A DNA stretch of 64,000 nucleotides from Propionivibrio hellwigii (lineage in GTDB: Bacteria > Pseudomonadota > Gammaproteobacteria > Burkholderiales > Rhodocyclaceae): positions 1 through 64,000 of the forward strand of contig NZ_JBEUWX010000001.1 in NCBI RefSeq assembly GCF_041770905.1, given 5' to 3'. Shown here piece by piece: positions 1 to 8,789 of this stretch. The position numbers were made by a program, and so were the translations under genes. The notes under the pieces are model-generated. The model did not search any database. It saw nothing but the letters and a program-made list of their open reading frames with translations, and had not been told where the DNA came from. Every line of letters starts with the position of its first letter. Position 1 is the stretch's first letter.

Positions 1-108
1 GCGGTAACGTAATGGTTGCCAAACGTGGTTTCCTATGCTGTGGTTAAGCTGATTGCGGCCATACAATCGCTCCCGAACCTGCAGCGTCCAAAGGAGCCGC
101 ACAGTAAA

Positions 109-136
109 CCCCGGCGAGTCGGCGCTGGGGTTTTTT
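109..136 (+). terminator. GC hairpin with T-tract, probable terminator
   Basis: The stem pairs 109-116 with 123-130 (CCCCGGCG with CGCTGGGG, one G-U pair) and is followed by six T on the plus strand. On the minus strand it lies directly after the restored stop codon of the head morphogenesis gene, with A6 before it and only three T after it. It probably ends the minus-strand transcript or acts in both directions. Positions 1-108 hold nothing I can identify. Confidence 0.55.
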
Positions 137-1527
137 ATTGCCCGGACACTTCTTCCGCTTTCGGGTCGACGCCGATAAAGCAAAAACCCCTCACGCTGAT
201 CCTCGATATATTTACGGCGCTGCTCGTGCAATCTATTGGGTTTTACGGCCATTACCGTCGATCCCGACCATTCGCCTTTACCTGCCTCAAACACTGACAG
301 TCCATACTGTGTGTCGTCCCCCTCGCCAATTACCCAGCTTTTGATGTAACGGCGCTTGAGGAGCATTTGCCCGGTTCCATAAAGGACTCTTCCCAGTGCA
401 ACCAGATTGTCATTCCGGGGCTTTGATCGCGTCGGCAAGGCAAGCGCATATACGGGCCGCGGGCCGTTTTTACTTGGCCTTCCACTCTCCGGCAAAATTT
501 TGGAACAAATCCTCATTGATCGTTAACGCCCCCTGCGCCACATCCCGATACACCACGCCCTGACCGATGTCGCGCCAAACTCGGCTAAAAACGCCTTGGC
601 ATATTCCGGGTCTGTGAGGCCGTCCGGTAACAGGCGCGAGGCCGGAACCGGCGTCGGCGGCAGCACATCGGGCAGCGCCATCCTCGCCGGAAACGTCGTC
701 GGCAGGTTGTCGAGCGGGGTCGGCGTAAATGATTTGACCCAGCGCGCGCCCGGGTTGTAGTCCCAGCCCTGGTCGGGGATAAATGTTAGGCGCTTGCCCG
801 GATTATCCGGATCGGGGATTGAGATGCCGCGCCGGATGAGCTTGTCGCGGTAAATCTCGCCGGTGCGCTTGTCGGTCGCTTTTTTGCTCGGCTCCTCGTA
901 CCCGACGATGCGCACATCACGCTCAACGTGCAGCCCTTTTTGGCGGATGTTGTACTCGGAGAGCGCCCGCACGGTGCAGCGGCAGTTAAAGCCGTTAGGC
1001 GGCGCGATCAGCCGCCAGGCGGTCGAGTCGACCGGGAAGACCTTGTTATGCAGCGCCGCATGAGCGCGGCGGGTGCGCCCGTCCATGATGGCGACGTATT
1101 GCAGGTACGGACGGTCGGCAGCGTTACTCATAAACGCGCGCCAGCGCCCAGCGGCGTAGGCGGTTTGCATGTTGGTCCGAAATATCGTCCGCAGTCGCTG
1201 CGGGCTGCCCTCGCGCACGACCTCGGCCTGACCGTCCTCGCCGACGACGATTTTTTTGCCCCACCATCCCTTTTGTTGCAGGACGGGGGTTAGCTGCTTG
1301 ACAAACCAGTGCTCGCTTTTGCCCTCGGCGAGCGCCTGATCAAGCCCTGCGCGGATGTCCTGCAGGATGTCCAGGCGAGCGAGCTTGGCGACCGTAAATG
1401 CGCGGTCGTGAGCCTCGCGCCAGTTGTCAAACCAGTCCCATGTGATCCGGTACCCTTTGCTCCTAAAAAACGCGATAGCCTCCTCTGGCGGCAGGCCAAA
1501 GACGGCAGAGAGATCAATGGCGGCCAT
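135..1527 (-). pseudogene. Mu gpF-like phage head morphogenesis protein with C-terminal PBECR2-like domain, frameshifted
   Basis: The long uninterrupted part (523-1527, about 334 codons) has the Mu gpF / SPP1 gp7 minor head protein fold. It includes the conserved stretch IFRTNMQTAYAAGRWRAF and the CRC motif after PPNGFNC. That frame then runs into a premature stop. One-base corrections near 555 and 473 restore GQGVVYRDVAQGALTINED and an open continuation from about 470 down to 135. That continuation ends in YIEDQREGFLLYRRR, as in PBECR2-type nuclease-like domains attached to phage head proteins. A further indel near 160 restores a stop at 135-137, beside the terminator hairpin. It lies just downstream of the portal gene, as in Mu-like phages. 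The domain name rests on the FLLYRR ending and position. The indels could be decay or sequencing error. Confidence 0.75.
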
Positions 1528-1530
1528 CGT

Positions 1531-3275
1531 TTAACGCGCCTCCTGTGGCGCAGGGAGATCATCCTCCTGCGCGGAGAGTTGCCCCCAGATGTCGGCAACA
1601 AAGAGGGCGCGGGCAAAGAGCTCCTCAAGCGCTTTGTCATCCATCTCCGGATACCAGCTCGCCATCTCGATGAGCGCCTCCTCCGGCGCCATGCCGTTTT
1701 GCAGTGCATCAAGGACGGGTTTGAGCAGCGGATCAACGATAGCATCCCAGTCGATACTCTCATCAATGGCGCGATCAAGCGAGTCGTCCAGACTCGTTTG
1801 CGCATTAATGAGGCCGTCAAACTCACCGGATTTGAGGTCGCGCTCAAGCTGCCGAGCGGTGGCCAGCGCCCGGCGATGGCACGATGCCCAGGCTTGATGC
1901 CAGTTGTACCAGCCGGGAGCGGACGCCATCTGCGCGGAGAGTTTTGCCGGATTGGCAGGGTCAGCCGATCCGGTCGGTTGCGGCGCGCCATTATCCTCAC
2001 CCATACCCGTTTGCGCGCGTAAAACGACCTCGTCGTTGTTAGCGCGAGGGATGCGCAGCTTGTCATGCGCCCAGTCGGCCGGGATCTGCATGCCGATATT
2101 GACGAGCGCGGGCAATGCCTCGGCGTATTGCTTAATGTCCTCACTGCGGCCTGTGTCAAATACCAGGCGCGGGCAGCGGCGCAGTCCATCGACGCCGCCG
2201 CGATTTAACGCGAGCAGCGGATAGAGGAGATCGCGTGTAATTGTTGCTGCAATCTCGCGCGCATCGGCGGCAAGGATGTCCTCGCGCACCTCGCGGTGCA
2301 GTTGCGCATTGCCCGAGCCGATGCCGGTGGCCTTGGTCTCGGCGCTCATCGTCTGGCCAAGGATGGCTTTAGATTCGGATCGCTCGGCCCAATCGACCAT
2401 CGCCATGTGCGGCGTCGCATCGCCGCCGCCTGAGATTTTGGCGATCTCGATCTGCATGTCGGCGGGCATGATCGCGCGCGCATCGTGCCCTAATGCGGTT
2501 ACGGCGCGCAAGAGGCTCGCCTTGGCCTCCGGATCGGCGCCGGAATAGTATTTGCCGGTAATAATCGGCAGGCCAAAGGTTTCCAGGAGCTCGGCAAAAT
2601 CCCCGACTGCGTAAGTTTTGTACACAAACGGCCAGGCGAGCACGCGATGCAGCCCCATCCGGGCGAGATACCCGGTTTTGGCTTTGCCGTGCGTGTGCAC
2701 GATCCAGCCAAACGGGGCAAGCGGTGCGCCGTCGACGGAGAGATCGCACAGGCGCAGCTCGCGCCGCGTGGAGTTAAGGCAAAACCACTCCTGCGGGCGC
2801 GGATGCATGGCAGGCAGCCACTCGCCGTGGTCACTGCGCCACTCAAGCTCAACCGGCGCAAAGCCATGTCCCACCGCGTCCATTAACGCGAGTATCAGAT
2901 CCTCAATCGGATCGACGGCGGACGATACTGTCTCGGTCAGCCATTCGGCGTTGGCTTTTTCCGCGGCGGTCGCGTTGCGCGGCGGCTCAATGCTCCACTC
3001 AAGGTCAAGCAGAGCTAATTTGCGCTTGGCCATCTCGGCGGCAAGGTGCGCGTCGCGCTCCTCTCATATCGGCAAAGATGCGGTGCTGGGCAAAGAGGTT
3101 GCCGGCATCGGCCTCACGCAATGCATCGGCCAGACGCGCCGGCGTGATACCCTCAAGCATGCCGGTTAAATACTCGTTATCCAGCGTGCTGATGCGGCTG
3201 GTCTGCGGCTCGCGCAGCATCCGCATATCAAACCGGGTTGCCGTACTGGTCAAGGATTTTTGTGGTAGTAGCCAT
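1531..3275 (-). pseudogene. Mu-like portal protein (DUF935, gp29), frameshifted twice
   Basis: Residues from MAKRKLALLDLEW to the end (1531-3033, 500 codons) match the DUF935 portal family of Mu-like phages. The normal N-terminus continues upstream in two other frames. Removing one A near 3057 joins ADMEERDAHLAAEMAKRK. Removing one T near 3243 joins MATTTKILDQYGNPV to DMRMLREPQTSRIST, with an ATG at 3275. The intact protein would be about 580 residues, normal for the family. It sits between the large terminase and head morphogenesis genes in standard order. The portal forms the DNA entry ring of the capsid. Confidence 0.85.
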
Positions 3276-3277
3276 CG

Positions 3278-4930
3278 TTAAATCATCCGTCTTGATGCGC
3301 GCGGGTAATCGTCATCAAGGGACGATGCCCGGCGCGGTATGCTGATAAATCCGCTCGTTTGCCCGGCGCCGCTTGAGGCGAGCTCCCAGAGCATGTGCAG
3401 CGCATCCGGCCGTCGTCGTGGTCGGCCTTAGGAAAATGCCGTAACTGCTCAATCAGCGTTGTTTGCGAGGGATGCAGGCGGATGAGGCCGTTTTTAATGT
3501 GCGGCTGGAGTGACTCGATACGCAGGATTTTGTCGGTGTGGGGCGTAACCGGCCTAGCCGGCACCGGCACGCCAAGAATGGCGGAGCGGCGCACGAGCTC
3601 CGAAAACAAAAACGCCTGAAACTGCACAGCCTCAACGGCCCAGACGAGGCAGCGATACTCGCGCTGCAGGGCAATCACATCCTCAATGATGCGGTCGGGC
3701 AGGCGCTTTTTAATTTGTGCCTCGACGACATCCAGGATGCCGGTGAGCCGATTAAAGCCGCCGACAAGCAGGGCCGAGGGGTCGCGGCTCGCCCCCGCTT
3801 TGCCCAGGGACGGGGTCGCACGCCCCGTAAAAGAGCCAGTCGTTAAGTGCGACTCACCCAAAACTGGATGCAGTTTGCAAAGGGCGCATTGTCGCCGGCG
3901 ACCGGGTCGTTTTGATACTCGCTGTCAAACGTGTCATGCCCGTCACGGGGCGCGGATTTTCATAAGGACTTCGAGGGGGCGCGCGGCCCAGGAGACTAGA
4001 GCCCCCGCGTCCATCGCCTCGCGGTGGAGCGCGTAAAACGCTTCGGCCCCCGCCTCGCCCTCGTTGCGCAATCGCTCCTCCCAGGCGTCCCACAGGGCCA
4101 TATTGTCCGGCCAGCGGATGAGCGCCTTAAACTTGGCGGTGCGCCACAATCGGATTACTCAGCGTGCGGTTTAGCACCGAGTCGTAGTGCAGGATGGTGC
4201 CGATGTAGACCACATCGTATTTGGCATCCGCGCCGCCTAATGGCAGCACGGTTTTTTTAAGCCAGCTCTCCAACTTGTCGCGCTGCTCGGGGTTGCGCAC
4301 CTGCTCGTCGTTCTCGATTGTCATCAAGTACACAAATGGTCGGGACGATACGGGCCGTGGCGCAGACCGCGCATTTTTTTGCCCGAGCCCAAACACCTGC
4401 ACCTTGGCATTGCCTGCGCGTGATGATCGTGCCGGCGTTCCAGATGCTCCCTCGACCGGTCGCGTCGGGGAAATCCATCATCAATCGCGGGTTAAACTCA
4501 AGCTCGGCCTTGATCGCCTCAAGCATCGGATAGGCCTGATCGATGCTATCCATGACAATGACCGGGTAGCGTTTGCGGCCAGTGACCAGACACCAGAGGA
4601 CAAATAACTGAGAGACCAGCGTCGATTTAGCCTCTCCGCGTGGCGCGGCGATGGCATCGGCGGCGCTTTTGATTTGTCCCACGATCTCGGGCAGGAGCTT
4701 GTAGAGGTATTTGTGCAGCTCCGACTCCGCCGGGCTCCGCACATAATGCGGAAAATAGACGCGCGTAAAAAACCTAAAATCCTCGCGCGCCCTGAGCAAT
4801 ACGCCGCGCGCGCTCGGGCCGGGTCCGGCGAAAAACCCGAAACCTCGGCCTCAATCCGCTGGCGCAGTTGCGCCGCGTAGGCGGCAAGATCGTTGATCGC
4901 CTCGCGGGCGGATGTTTTTTGGCCTCTCAT
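3278..4930 (-). pseudogene. Mu-like terminase large subunit (gp28), many frameshifts
   Basis: Pieces in all three minus frames fit one terminase. The start is MRGQKTSAREAINDLAAYA (ATG 4928-4930). A Walker A-like APRGEAKST and Walker B VLDDIENDEQ follow, then EYQNDPVAGDNAPF, an RNase H-like nuclease segment beginning with GACDPSLGK, and a C-terminus HFPKADHDDGPDALHMLWEL. I count at least eight indels (around 4807, 4413, 4384, 4337, 4318, 4148, 3955, 3850 and 3412). Several are an extra A, an extra C or a lost C in short runs. As read, no functional terminase can be made. The reconstructed protein would package phage DNA into the prohead. It overlaps the next upstream gene by four bases. Confidence 0.85.
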
Positions 4931-5188
4931 GGCCGTTTGCGCCCCCCGGTGCGACGCCATAGGCGACGCTGGCCAGCGCGACGCATCGCCTCGCGCACGT
5001 CCATTGAGGTAAGCGTTGCCCAGGCCATGACGTAGCCGCAGGCGCTTAACGCACGCGGGCGTGTGACATGCTCCGCAACATGCCGCGCAGCGCAAAAGAT
5101 GCCGCGCAAGAGGCGCACAATCGCGCGATACAGGGCGATTAATACCGCGTCCATCTGGTCACACAGGCAAAGCAAAAAAAAAGCTCAT
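4927..5188 (-). pseudogene. Small phage protein of unknown function, frameshift in a T9 run
   Basis: An ATG at 5186-5188 overlaps the previous stop (TGATG). It reads MSFFF and then stops, because a run of nine T (5174-5182 on this strand) shifts the frame. With eight T it reads MSFFLLCLCDQMDAVLIALY and continues to 4927, overlapping the large terminase start by four bases. The product would be about 87 residues, with a weakly hydrophobic N-terminal part and an Arg-rich C-terminus. I do not recognise the family; the position suggests a packaging or head accessory protein. Confidence 0.5.
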
Positions 5189-5379
5189 CAGCGCGCTCCT
5201 TGTGCGTTGTCATCGATAATCTCAACGGTGCGGTAGCGCTTGCCGTAAGCCTTAAAGTACCCCTGACGCAGGGTCTGGTCGACGGCCGACTGCGCGCCAC
5301 AAAGCACGCCTAAAAGTATCCCCACGCCAAACGCGACCAGGCATAACAGCCCGCTGACAAATCCGACAAACAGCTCCAT
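5188..5379 (-). CDS. Small phage membrane protein
   Basis: This 63-residue protein has one strong hydrophobic segment near the N-terminus (roughly residues 3-28, MELFVGFVSGLLCLVAFG...) and a polar C-terminus with KAYGKRYRTVEIIDD. The ATG has a purine-rich leader (AGGAGAGAG) just upstream. It lies between the DUF1804 small terminase gene and the large terminase, where Mu-like phages often carry short membrane proteins. I cannot assign a function. Confidence 0.6.
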   Translation of the reverse strand: MELFVGFVSGLLCLVAFGVGILLGVLCGAQSAVDQTLRQGYFKAYGKRYRTVEIIDDNAQGAR

Positions 5380-5416
5380 CGCTCTCTCCTCTTAACGTTG
5401 CCCCGCCGCCCACGCT

Positions 5417-5875
5417 TCAAACCGCCGACAGGGCGGCCTCGGCCTGCGCCGGGTGTAGCCTGATAAACAGATCAACAAACCCCTTGATCGCGCCCGTCTC
5501 GACCGCCAGGCGGTCAGCCTCGGGCATCAGGTTTTTGGCGGCCGCACGCAGCTTAGCGATGGCGTCTCCCAAGGTCGCCACGGTCTGCACGACCTCGGCC
5601 GGATCGCTGATCTCGTCGATGCGCTCCAGCAGCGCCTCGCAACGGATGAGACCGGCGGAGACCACGCGCCCCATCGCCTGCTCAATGCCGCCGCCGGCGA
5701 CGATGAGCGATGCCGCCCTAAATTTGTCCCAGTCATCGCCCTCACGCTTTGCCGCGTTAAACCAGTTACGCGCCGTGCCGTAGGGCACGCCGGTTTTATC
5801 GGCGGCCACCTCAAGCGGCAGTCCGCCTATGTAGGCGGCGCGCAGCTCCAGTCGTTTTTCCGGGGGGTGGGCCAT
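5417..5875 (-). CDS. DUF1804 family protein, Mu gp27-like small terminase
   Basis: This 152-residue protein begins MAHPPEKRLELRAAYIGG and has an N-terminal helix-turn-helix region (residues about 5-45, ADKTGVPYGTARNWF). This matches the DUF1804 family found next to large terminases in Mu-like phages. The rest is helical (DPAEVVQTVATLGDAIAKL...). The probable role is recognising the phage end for packaging together with the large subunit. It is one of the few genes in this half of the prophage that reads through without an indel. Confidence 0.75.
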   Translation of the reverse strand: MAHPPEKRLELRAAYIGGLPLEVAADKTGVPYGTARNWFNAAKREGDDWDKFRAASLIVAGGGIEQAMGRVVSAGLIRCEALLERIDEISDPAEVVQTVATLGDAIAKLRAAAKNLMPEADRLAVETGAIKGFVDLFIRLHPAQAEAALSAV

Positions 5876-5877
5876 GC

Positions 5878-6130
5878 TTACGCCCCCGGAAACTTGGCGC
5901 GTAGCGCCGCCACATCGCGCCCGCGCTCGGTAATCTGCGCGAGCTCGCCGTTAAAAACGGACGAGCCCCATCTCGACGAGCCAGTCAATATCCGCACGGA
6001 TGAGATCCAGACTTGCCGCGATGCCGTGCACCACATCAAGCTCTGCGCGCAGGCGCGTTAAGCCGATGGCCGGCTCAAAAGCGATGGTGGCGAGCAGTGA
6101 TTTACGGCGTCTTGCCTCGCTCTCGGTCAT
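5878..6130 (-). pseudogene. VpaChn25_0724-type winged-helix phage protein (Mu gp26 position), frameshifted
   Basis: It starts at the ATG of a TAATG overlap with the preceding gene and reads MTESEARRRKSLLATIAFEP to WLVEMGLVRF, then stops at a run of five T. With four T the frame continues NGELAQITERGRDVAALRAK and ends at 5878. That gives about 84 residues, the normal length for this small winged-helix-like family of Mu-type phages. The function of the family is not known to me. The indel is in a homopolymer. Confidence 0.7.
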
Positions 6131-6572
6131 TACTGCATCCCCTTGGTAGTGATCTGGTTGAGGATGAGGCGCACGTTGTCGCCAACCGCGTGCGACTCGC
6201 CGCGCAGCTCGGAGAGGCCCTCGGCCACCTCGTTGATGCGGTCATAGATGTCGGAGAGATCACGCTGGCCGACGCCGTGCTTGACCTCAGACTCCACGCG
6301 CGACAAGCGTCCCTCCATCGCCGAGAGCGACTCGCGCATGTCAAACTCCATCTTATCGAGCCGCTCGGTATGCGCGCGCCCCATCGCAAGCTGCTCGTCG
6401 AGCGTCTTGCGCAGCCCTGCGATCCCTCAATGCGCGCGCGCTCCTGCGCCTCAAAGCGCGTATCCAAGCGCTTGTCAATCTGGGCAAGCAAGAGCTTGCC
6501 AAAGCCCGCCACGCAGCCAAAAAACCCTAAGAGCAGCGAGACGAGCTGCCAAATATCTACCGTAATCATCAT
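6130..6572 (-). pseudogene. DUF2730-like phage protein, frameshifted
   Basis: The N-terminal part (MMITVDIWQLVSLLLGFFG...) is a membrane-spanning segment followed by a helical stretch that ends in ERARIEG near 6425. There the frame shifts. The second part (6130-6384 frame) continues RAHTERLDKMEFDMRESL to LNQITTKGMQ and is predicted coiled coil. Together they form a protein of about 146 residues like the DUF2730 (gp25-type) proteins of Mu-like phages. It overlaps both neighbours by a few bases, so the start and stop are well placed. Confidence 0.7.
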
Positions 6573-6808
6573 TTGACCACCCCCCGTTTTGCGCGCTCTC
6601 CAAAATCTCCTGACAACGCACGCAGGTTGTCACGCCCGGCAGCGCACGCAGGCGCGAGCGCGGGATCATCTCCTCGCACAACCGGCAATAGCCCGGCGCG
6701 CCCTCGACCATCGTGCCGGTGACGGCATAGCGATCCCTTATGCGCCACCAATGCGGCGCGTCTAAACAACTCCTCGCGCTCGGATGCGCGATCAATGATG
6801 TCGCTCAC
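6569..6808 (-). pseudogene. TraR/DksA-type C4 zinc-finger protein, two frameshifts
   Basis: It starts MSDIIDRASEREELFRRAAL at 6808. Removing one G near 6740 leads into DRYAVTGTMVEGAPGYCRLC, then CEEMIPRSRLRALPG and CVRCQEILESA. This is the CxxC...CxxC finger of the short TraR/DksA-like proteins of Mu-type and P2-type phages. Adding one G to a G6 run near 6592 restores the ending QNGGVVK and a stop in an ATGA overlap with the DUF2730 gene. The family binds RNA polymerase in the secondary channel. As read, the finger is out of frame. Confidence 0.7.
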
Positions 6809-7314
6809 TGCCGTCCCTCCTCGTAGTCAATCAGGGCGTCGAGCCGGGCGCGACAGAGCTCGTATTGCGATCCGACCTCGGCGGCCCACTGAGCGACGTC
6901 GGTATCGGAGGCAGCTGCTCCATGCGCTGCATCAGGTGCGCCGGCGGTTTTCGGCAGGGCATCATCTGCGCCGGCGTGACGATTGCCGGCGTTGTTGAGC
7001 AGGCGGACAGTGCGAGCATCAAGGCAAGCGCGACCGCGGGTTGAGCGGGTGATCTCATTGCGTAACTCCTCTCGGGTTTTGGTGAGGCGAGATTCGGCGG
7101 TGAGCAGCTCTTGCGAGAGTTTCTCGCCGCGCTCAGTCTCGGTTTTTAGCCGTGCGTTAATGGCCTCAAGGGCGGATGCGCGCGCCTCCTGCGCATCGCG
7201 CTCAATGCGCAGGATTTGCGCCTTGCACTCTTTTTGGGCCGATGTGTAGCCAGTCACTACGCCGACCACGCAGGAGAGGCAGATGCTCGCCAAGACAAGG
7301 ACAAAACCGTTCAT
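6805..7314 (-). CDS. Rz-like inner-membrane spanin subunit
   Basis: The 169-residue product has an N-terminal signal anchor (MNGFVLVLASICLSCVVGVV), then a long charged coiled coil (residues about 25-105, AQILRIERDAQEARASALEA...), and a C-terminal periplasmic part. That is the usual shape of an i-spanin. It links the inner membrane to the outer-membrane lipoprotein Rz1 and fuses the two membranes at lysis. The Rz1 candidate is nested inside it in another frame. It overlaps its upstream and downstream genes by four bases each, within the lysis cassette. Confidence 0.8.
   Translation of the reverse strand: MNGFVLVLASICLSCVVGVVTGYTSAQKECKAQILRIERDAQEARASALEAINARLKTETERGEKLSQELLTAESRLTKTREELRNEITRSTRGRACLDARTVRLLNNAGNRHAGADDALPKTAGAPDAAHGAAASDTDVAQWAAEVGSQYELCRARLDALIDYEEGRQ
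6831..7058 (-). CDS. Rz1-like outer-membrane lipoprotein nested in Rz
   Basis: This 75-codon reading frame lies entirely inside the 3' half of Rz, in a different frame of the same strand. It encodes MRSPAQPAVALALMLALSAC, a lipoprotein signal with lipobox LSAC and the lipidated Cys at position 20. A Pro-rich mature part (KPP, LPPIPTS, SGPP, APGSTP) follows. These are the typical features and the typical location of Rz1. The low-complexity context makes this an inference from architecture, but a lipobox at the right place is unlikely to be chance. Confidence 0.75.
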   Translation of the reverse strand: MRSPAQPAVALALMLALSACSTTPAIVTPAQMMPCRKPPAHLMQRMEQLPPIPTSLSGPPRSDRNTSSVAPGSTP

Positions 7315-7529
7315 ACAGCACCTCCGGGCCGTGTCTTTAACGCGCGCAGGCGCTCGGCATACTCATCACGCAGGCGATCTCTATCGCGTCCGATGAGATA
7401 CGGGATGCGATTTTGCGCGGCTTTTCGTAATGCCTCCGGGCTATCGGCCTTGGCGATCTCGCGCGAGAGGCACCCGGCGTGCATGGCCGACAAGGTCGGG
7501 TTGCTGGCGATCCGTCTGGCTCCGCTCAT
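7311..7529 (-). CDS. Small phage protein between lysozyme and Rz (DUF7696-like)
   Basis: I place the start at MSGARRIASNPTLSAMHAGC, whose ATG overlaps the lysozyme stop (ATGA), giving 72 residues. The product is basic and helical, with repeated Arg (RIPYLIGRDRDRLRDEYAER). Similar short proteins sit in the lysis region of Mu-like phages. The function is unknown; no transmembrane segment is visible, so it is not an obvious holin. It ends in a four-base overlap with Rz. Confidence 0.6.
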   Translation of the reverse strand: MSGARRIASNPTLSAMHAGCLSREIAKADSPEALRKAAQNRIPYLIGRDRDRLRDEYAERLRALKTRPGGAV

Positions 7530-8041
7530 CGCGCCGGCTCCTGCCCCAGACAGATGCGCGTCCATTTCAAACGGCTCGTCCAGACGCCGCCGCAAAAATC
7601 GTGGTTCCAGGGCAATGAGCAGTCGCGTTTTTGGACAAATCTAAAATCAAGGATGGTCTCGCAGGCGCCCTCATAGTCGCCGGCGGCCAGTTTGCGCGGG
7701 ATGCTTGAGCGGCAAACTGCGGTCGCCCCCACGTTATACGAGAGATAGACATAGGCGTCATACTCGTACTGATGCAGAGGGACAGTGATGCAGTCTTTGA
7801 GGATCGCCTCTTTGACGGCCACATCGCGCACGGCAAGCTCTACCGCTGCCGTCGGCGTGATCGTCTCGCCTGCTTTAACCGGCGTGCCGTCAGCATGCCG
7901 CGTGCTGCCAAAACCAACGGTGGCCACATCCCCGGGCACAGGCGATCGCGCTGTGCCGATAAACCCCTCAGTCGCCACCAGCGCGGCAAAGCCAGCAGCC
8001 GAGAGCGAGAGCGCGGCCATAACAATGCGGTTGCGGCTCAT
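7526..8041 (-). CDS. Phage lysozyme (GH24 endolysin) with N-terminal SAR-like anchor
   Basis: The 171-residue protein hydrolyses peptidoglycan at lysis. Residue E25 in ATEGF and the motif TVGFGSTRHADGTPV mark the active-site region of glycoside hydrolase family 24. VPLHQYEYDAYVYLSYNVG and CGGVW are family-typical. The first 22 residues (MSRNRIVMAALSLSAAGFAALV) form a weakly hydrophobic Ala/Gly-rich segment, like the signal-anchor-release domains of phage P1 and phage 21 endolysins. Export by the host Sec system is therefore likely. Extra cysteines in the C-terminal half could form disulfides in the periplasm. It overlaps its neighbours by four bases on each side. Confidence 0.85.
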   Translation of the reverse strand: MSRNRIVMAALSLSAAGFAALVATEGFIGTARSPVPGDVATVGFGSTRHADGTPVKAGETITPTAAVELAVRDVAVKEAILKDCITVPLHQYEYDAYVYLSYNVGATAVCRSSIPRKLAAGDYEGACETILDFRFVQKRDCSLPWNHDFCGGVWTSRLKWTRICLGQEPAR

Positions 8042-8232
8042 TGCGCACCTCCTTGTTGTGCGGCGTCATGATGGGCGTGCGTGAGCGTGCAGGGCGTGTC
8101 ATTGCGCCAGAGACGCGCGCGGGCCTCGCAGTCGGGCGCAACACGGCAATAGCCGTATCCGGCAAGCGTTGAGGCGTCGTAATGGCGGCACGTCCCGCAG
8201 CGCCGCCTGGTGTTTGGTGTGGTGGTGTCCAT
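8038..8232 (-). CDS. Small Cys-rich (zinc-ribbon-like) phage protein
   Basis: The 64-residue product contains RRRCGTCRHYDAS, GYGYCRV and DCEA, four to five Cys arranged like a small zinc-binding ribbon. Proteins of this kind are common in phages of this group but have no assigned role that I know. The start overlaps nothing upstream and the end overlaps the lysozyme start by four bases, so the two are probably translationally coupled. Confidence 0.55.
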   Translation of the reverse strand: MDTTTPNTRRRCGTCRHYDASTLAGYGYCRVAPDCEARARLWRNDTPCTLTHAHHDAAQQGGAQ

Positions 8233-8348
8233 GCGCGAGAGATTACGCGCGCGCGCAAGGCCGGATAAGGCGGGCGGCCGTCAGGGGGATAGTATTATTT
8301 GGTGCGGGAGAGCGGGGAGCAGATGCGCCGGCAGACTCACCGGCGCGA
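8233..8348 (-). promoter_or_regulatory. Gap between Mor and lysis genes, candidate Mor-dependent promoter
   Basis: This 116-base gap is the only clear break in the overlapping gene chain on either side. On the minus strand it contains the AT-rich stretch AAATAATACTATC (about 8288-8300) in GC-rich sequence, suitable as a -10 region. In phage Mu the Mor activator drives a promoter just downstream of its own gene, so the position fits. I cannot see a confident Mor site. Confidence 0.35.
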
Positions 8349-8789
8349 TCAGAACAAGGCCGCCTGGCGCGGCGCATCCTCGGCCGTGGATTGGGCGAGG
8401 ATGGTCCAGATGGTGCGCTCGGTCATCTGGTAACGACGAGCGAGTGTACTACACGAGTCGCCGCGCGCGCGGTCGCGGCGGATGGCGCGGTTGCGCAGCT
8501 CACGGGTTAAGGATGCGGCCATAGGCACGTCAAAATGCTCCAGCCCCCCGTAATTGTCGATCAGCCGGATGGCGGCCTGGTGTCCCAGCAGTTTGACGAG
8601 CGGATGCTCAGGATCGTAACGACGCGGGACATACAGACGCCGCCCGCCATAGACGCGCGAGAGCGTCAATGCCGCCGGCAGGCCGATCAATTCGGCAATC
8701 TCGCGCAGCGCGCCGGGCAATAAGCCCAGATCGACGTTATCGACAGGATCGTCGTTGGCCGCAGCGTTAATGCACGCACGCTCAGTCAT
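8349..8789 (-). CDS. mor: Mor/C-family middle transcription activator
   Basis: I use the ATG at 8789 (MTERACINAAANDD), which overlaps the GemA stop by eight bases and gives 146 residues, close to Mu Mor (129). The middle (LPGALREIAELIGLPAALTLSRVYGGRRLYVPRR) is the dimerisation part of the Mor family. The C-terminal half has a helix-turn-helix (CSTLARRYQMTERTIWTIL). Mor binds middle or late promoters and recruits RNA polymerase. The gene stands between GemA and the lysis genes as in Mu. Confidence 0.85.
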   Translation of the reverse strand: MTERACINAAANDDPVDNVDLGLLPGALREIAELIGLPAALTLSRVYGGRRLYVPRRYDPEHPLVKLLGHQAAIRLIDNYGGLEHFDVPMAASLTRELRNRAIRRDRARGDSCSTLARRYQMTERTIWTILAQSTAEDAPRQAALF

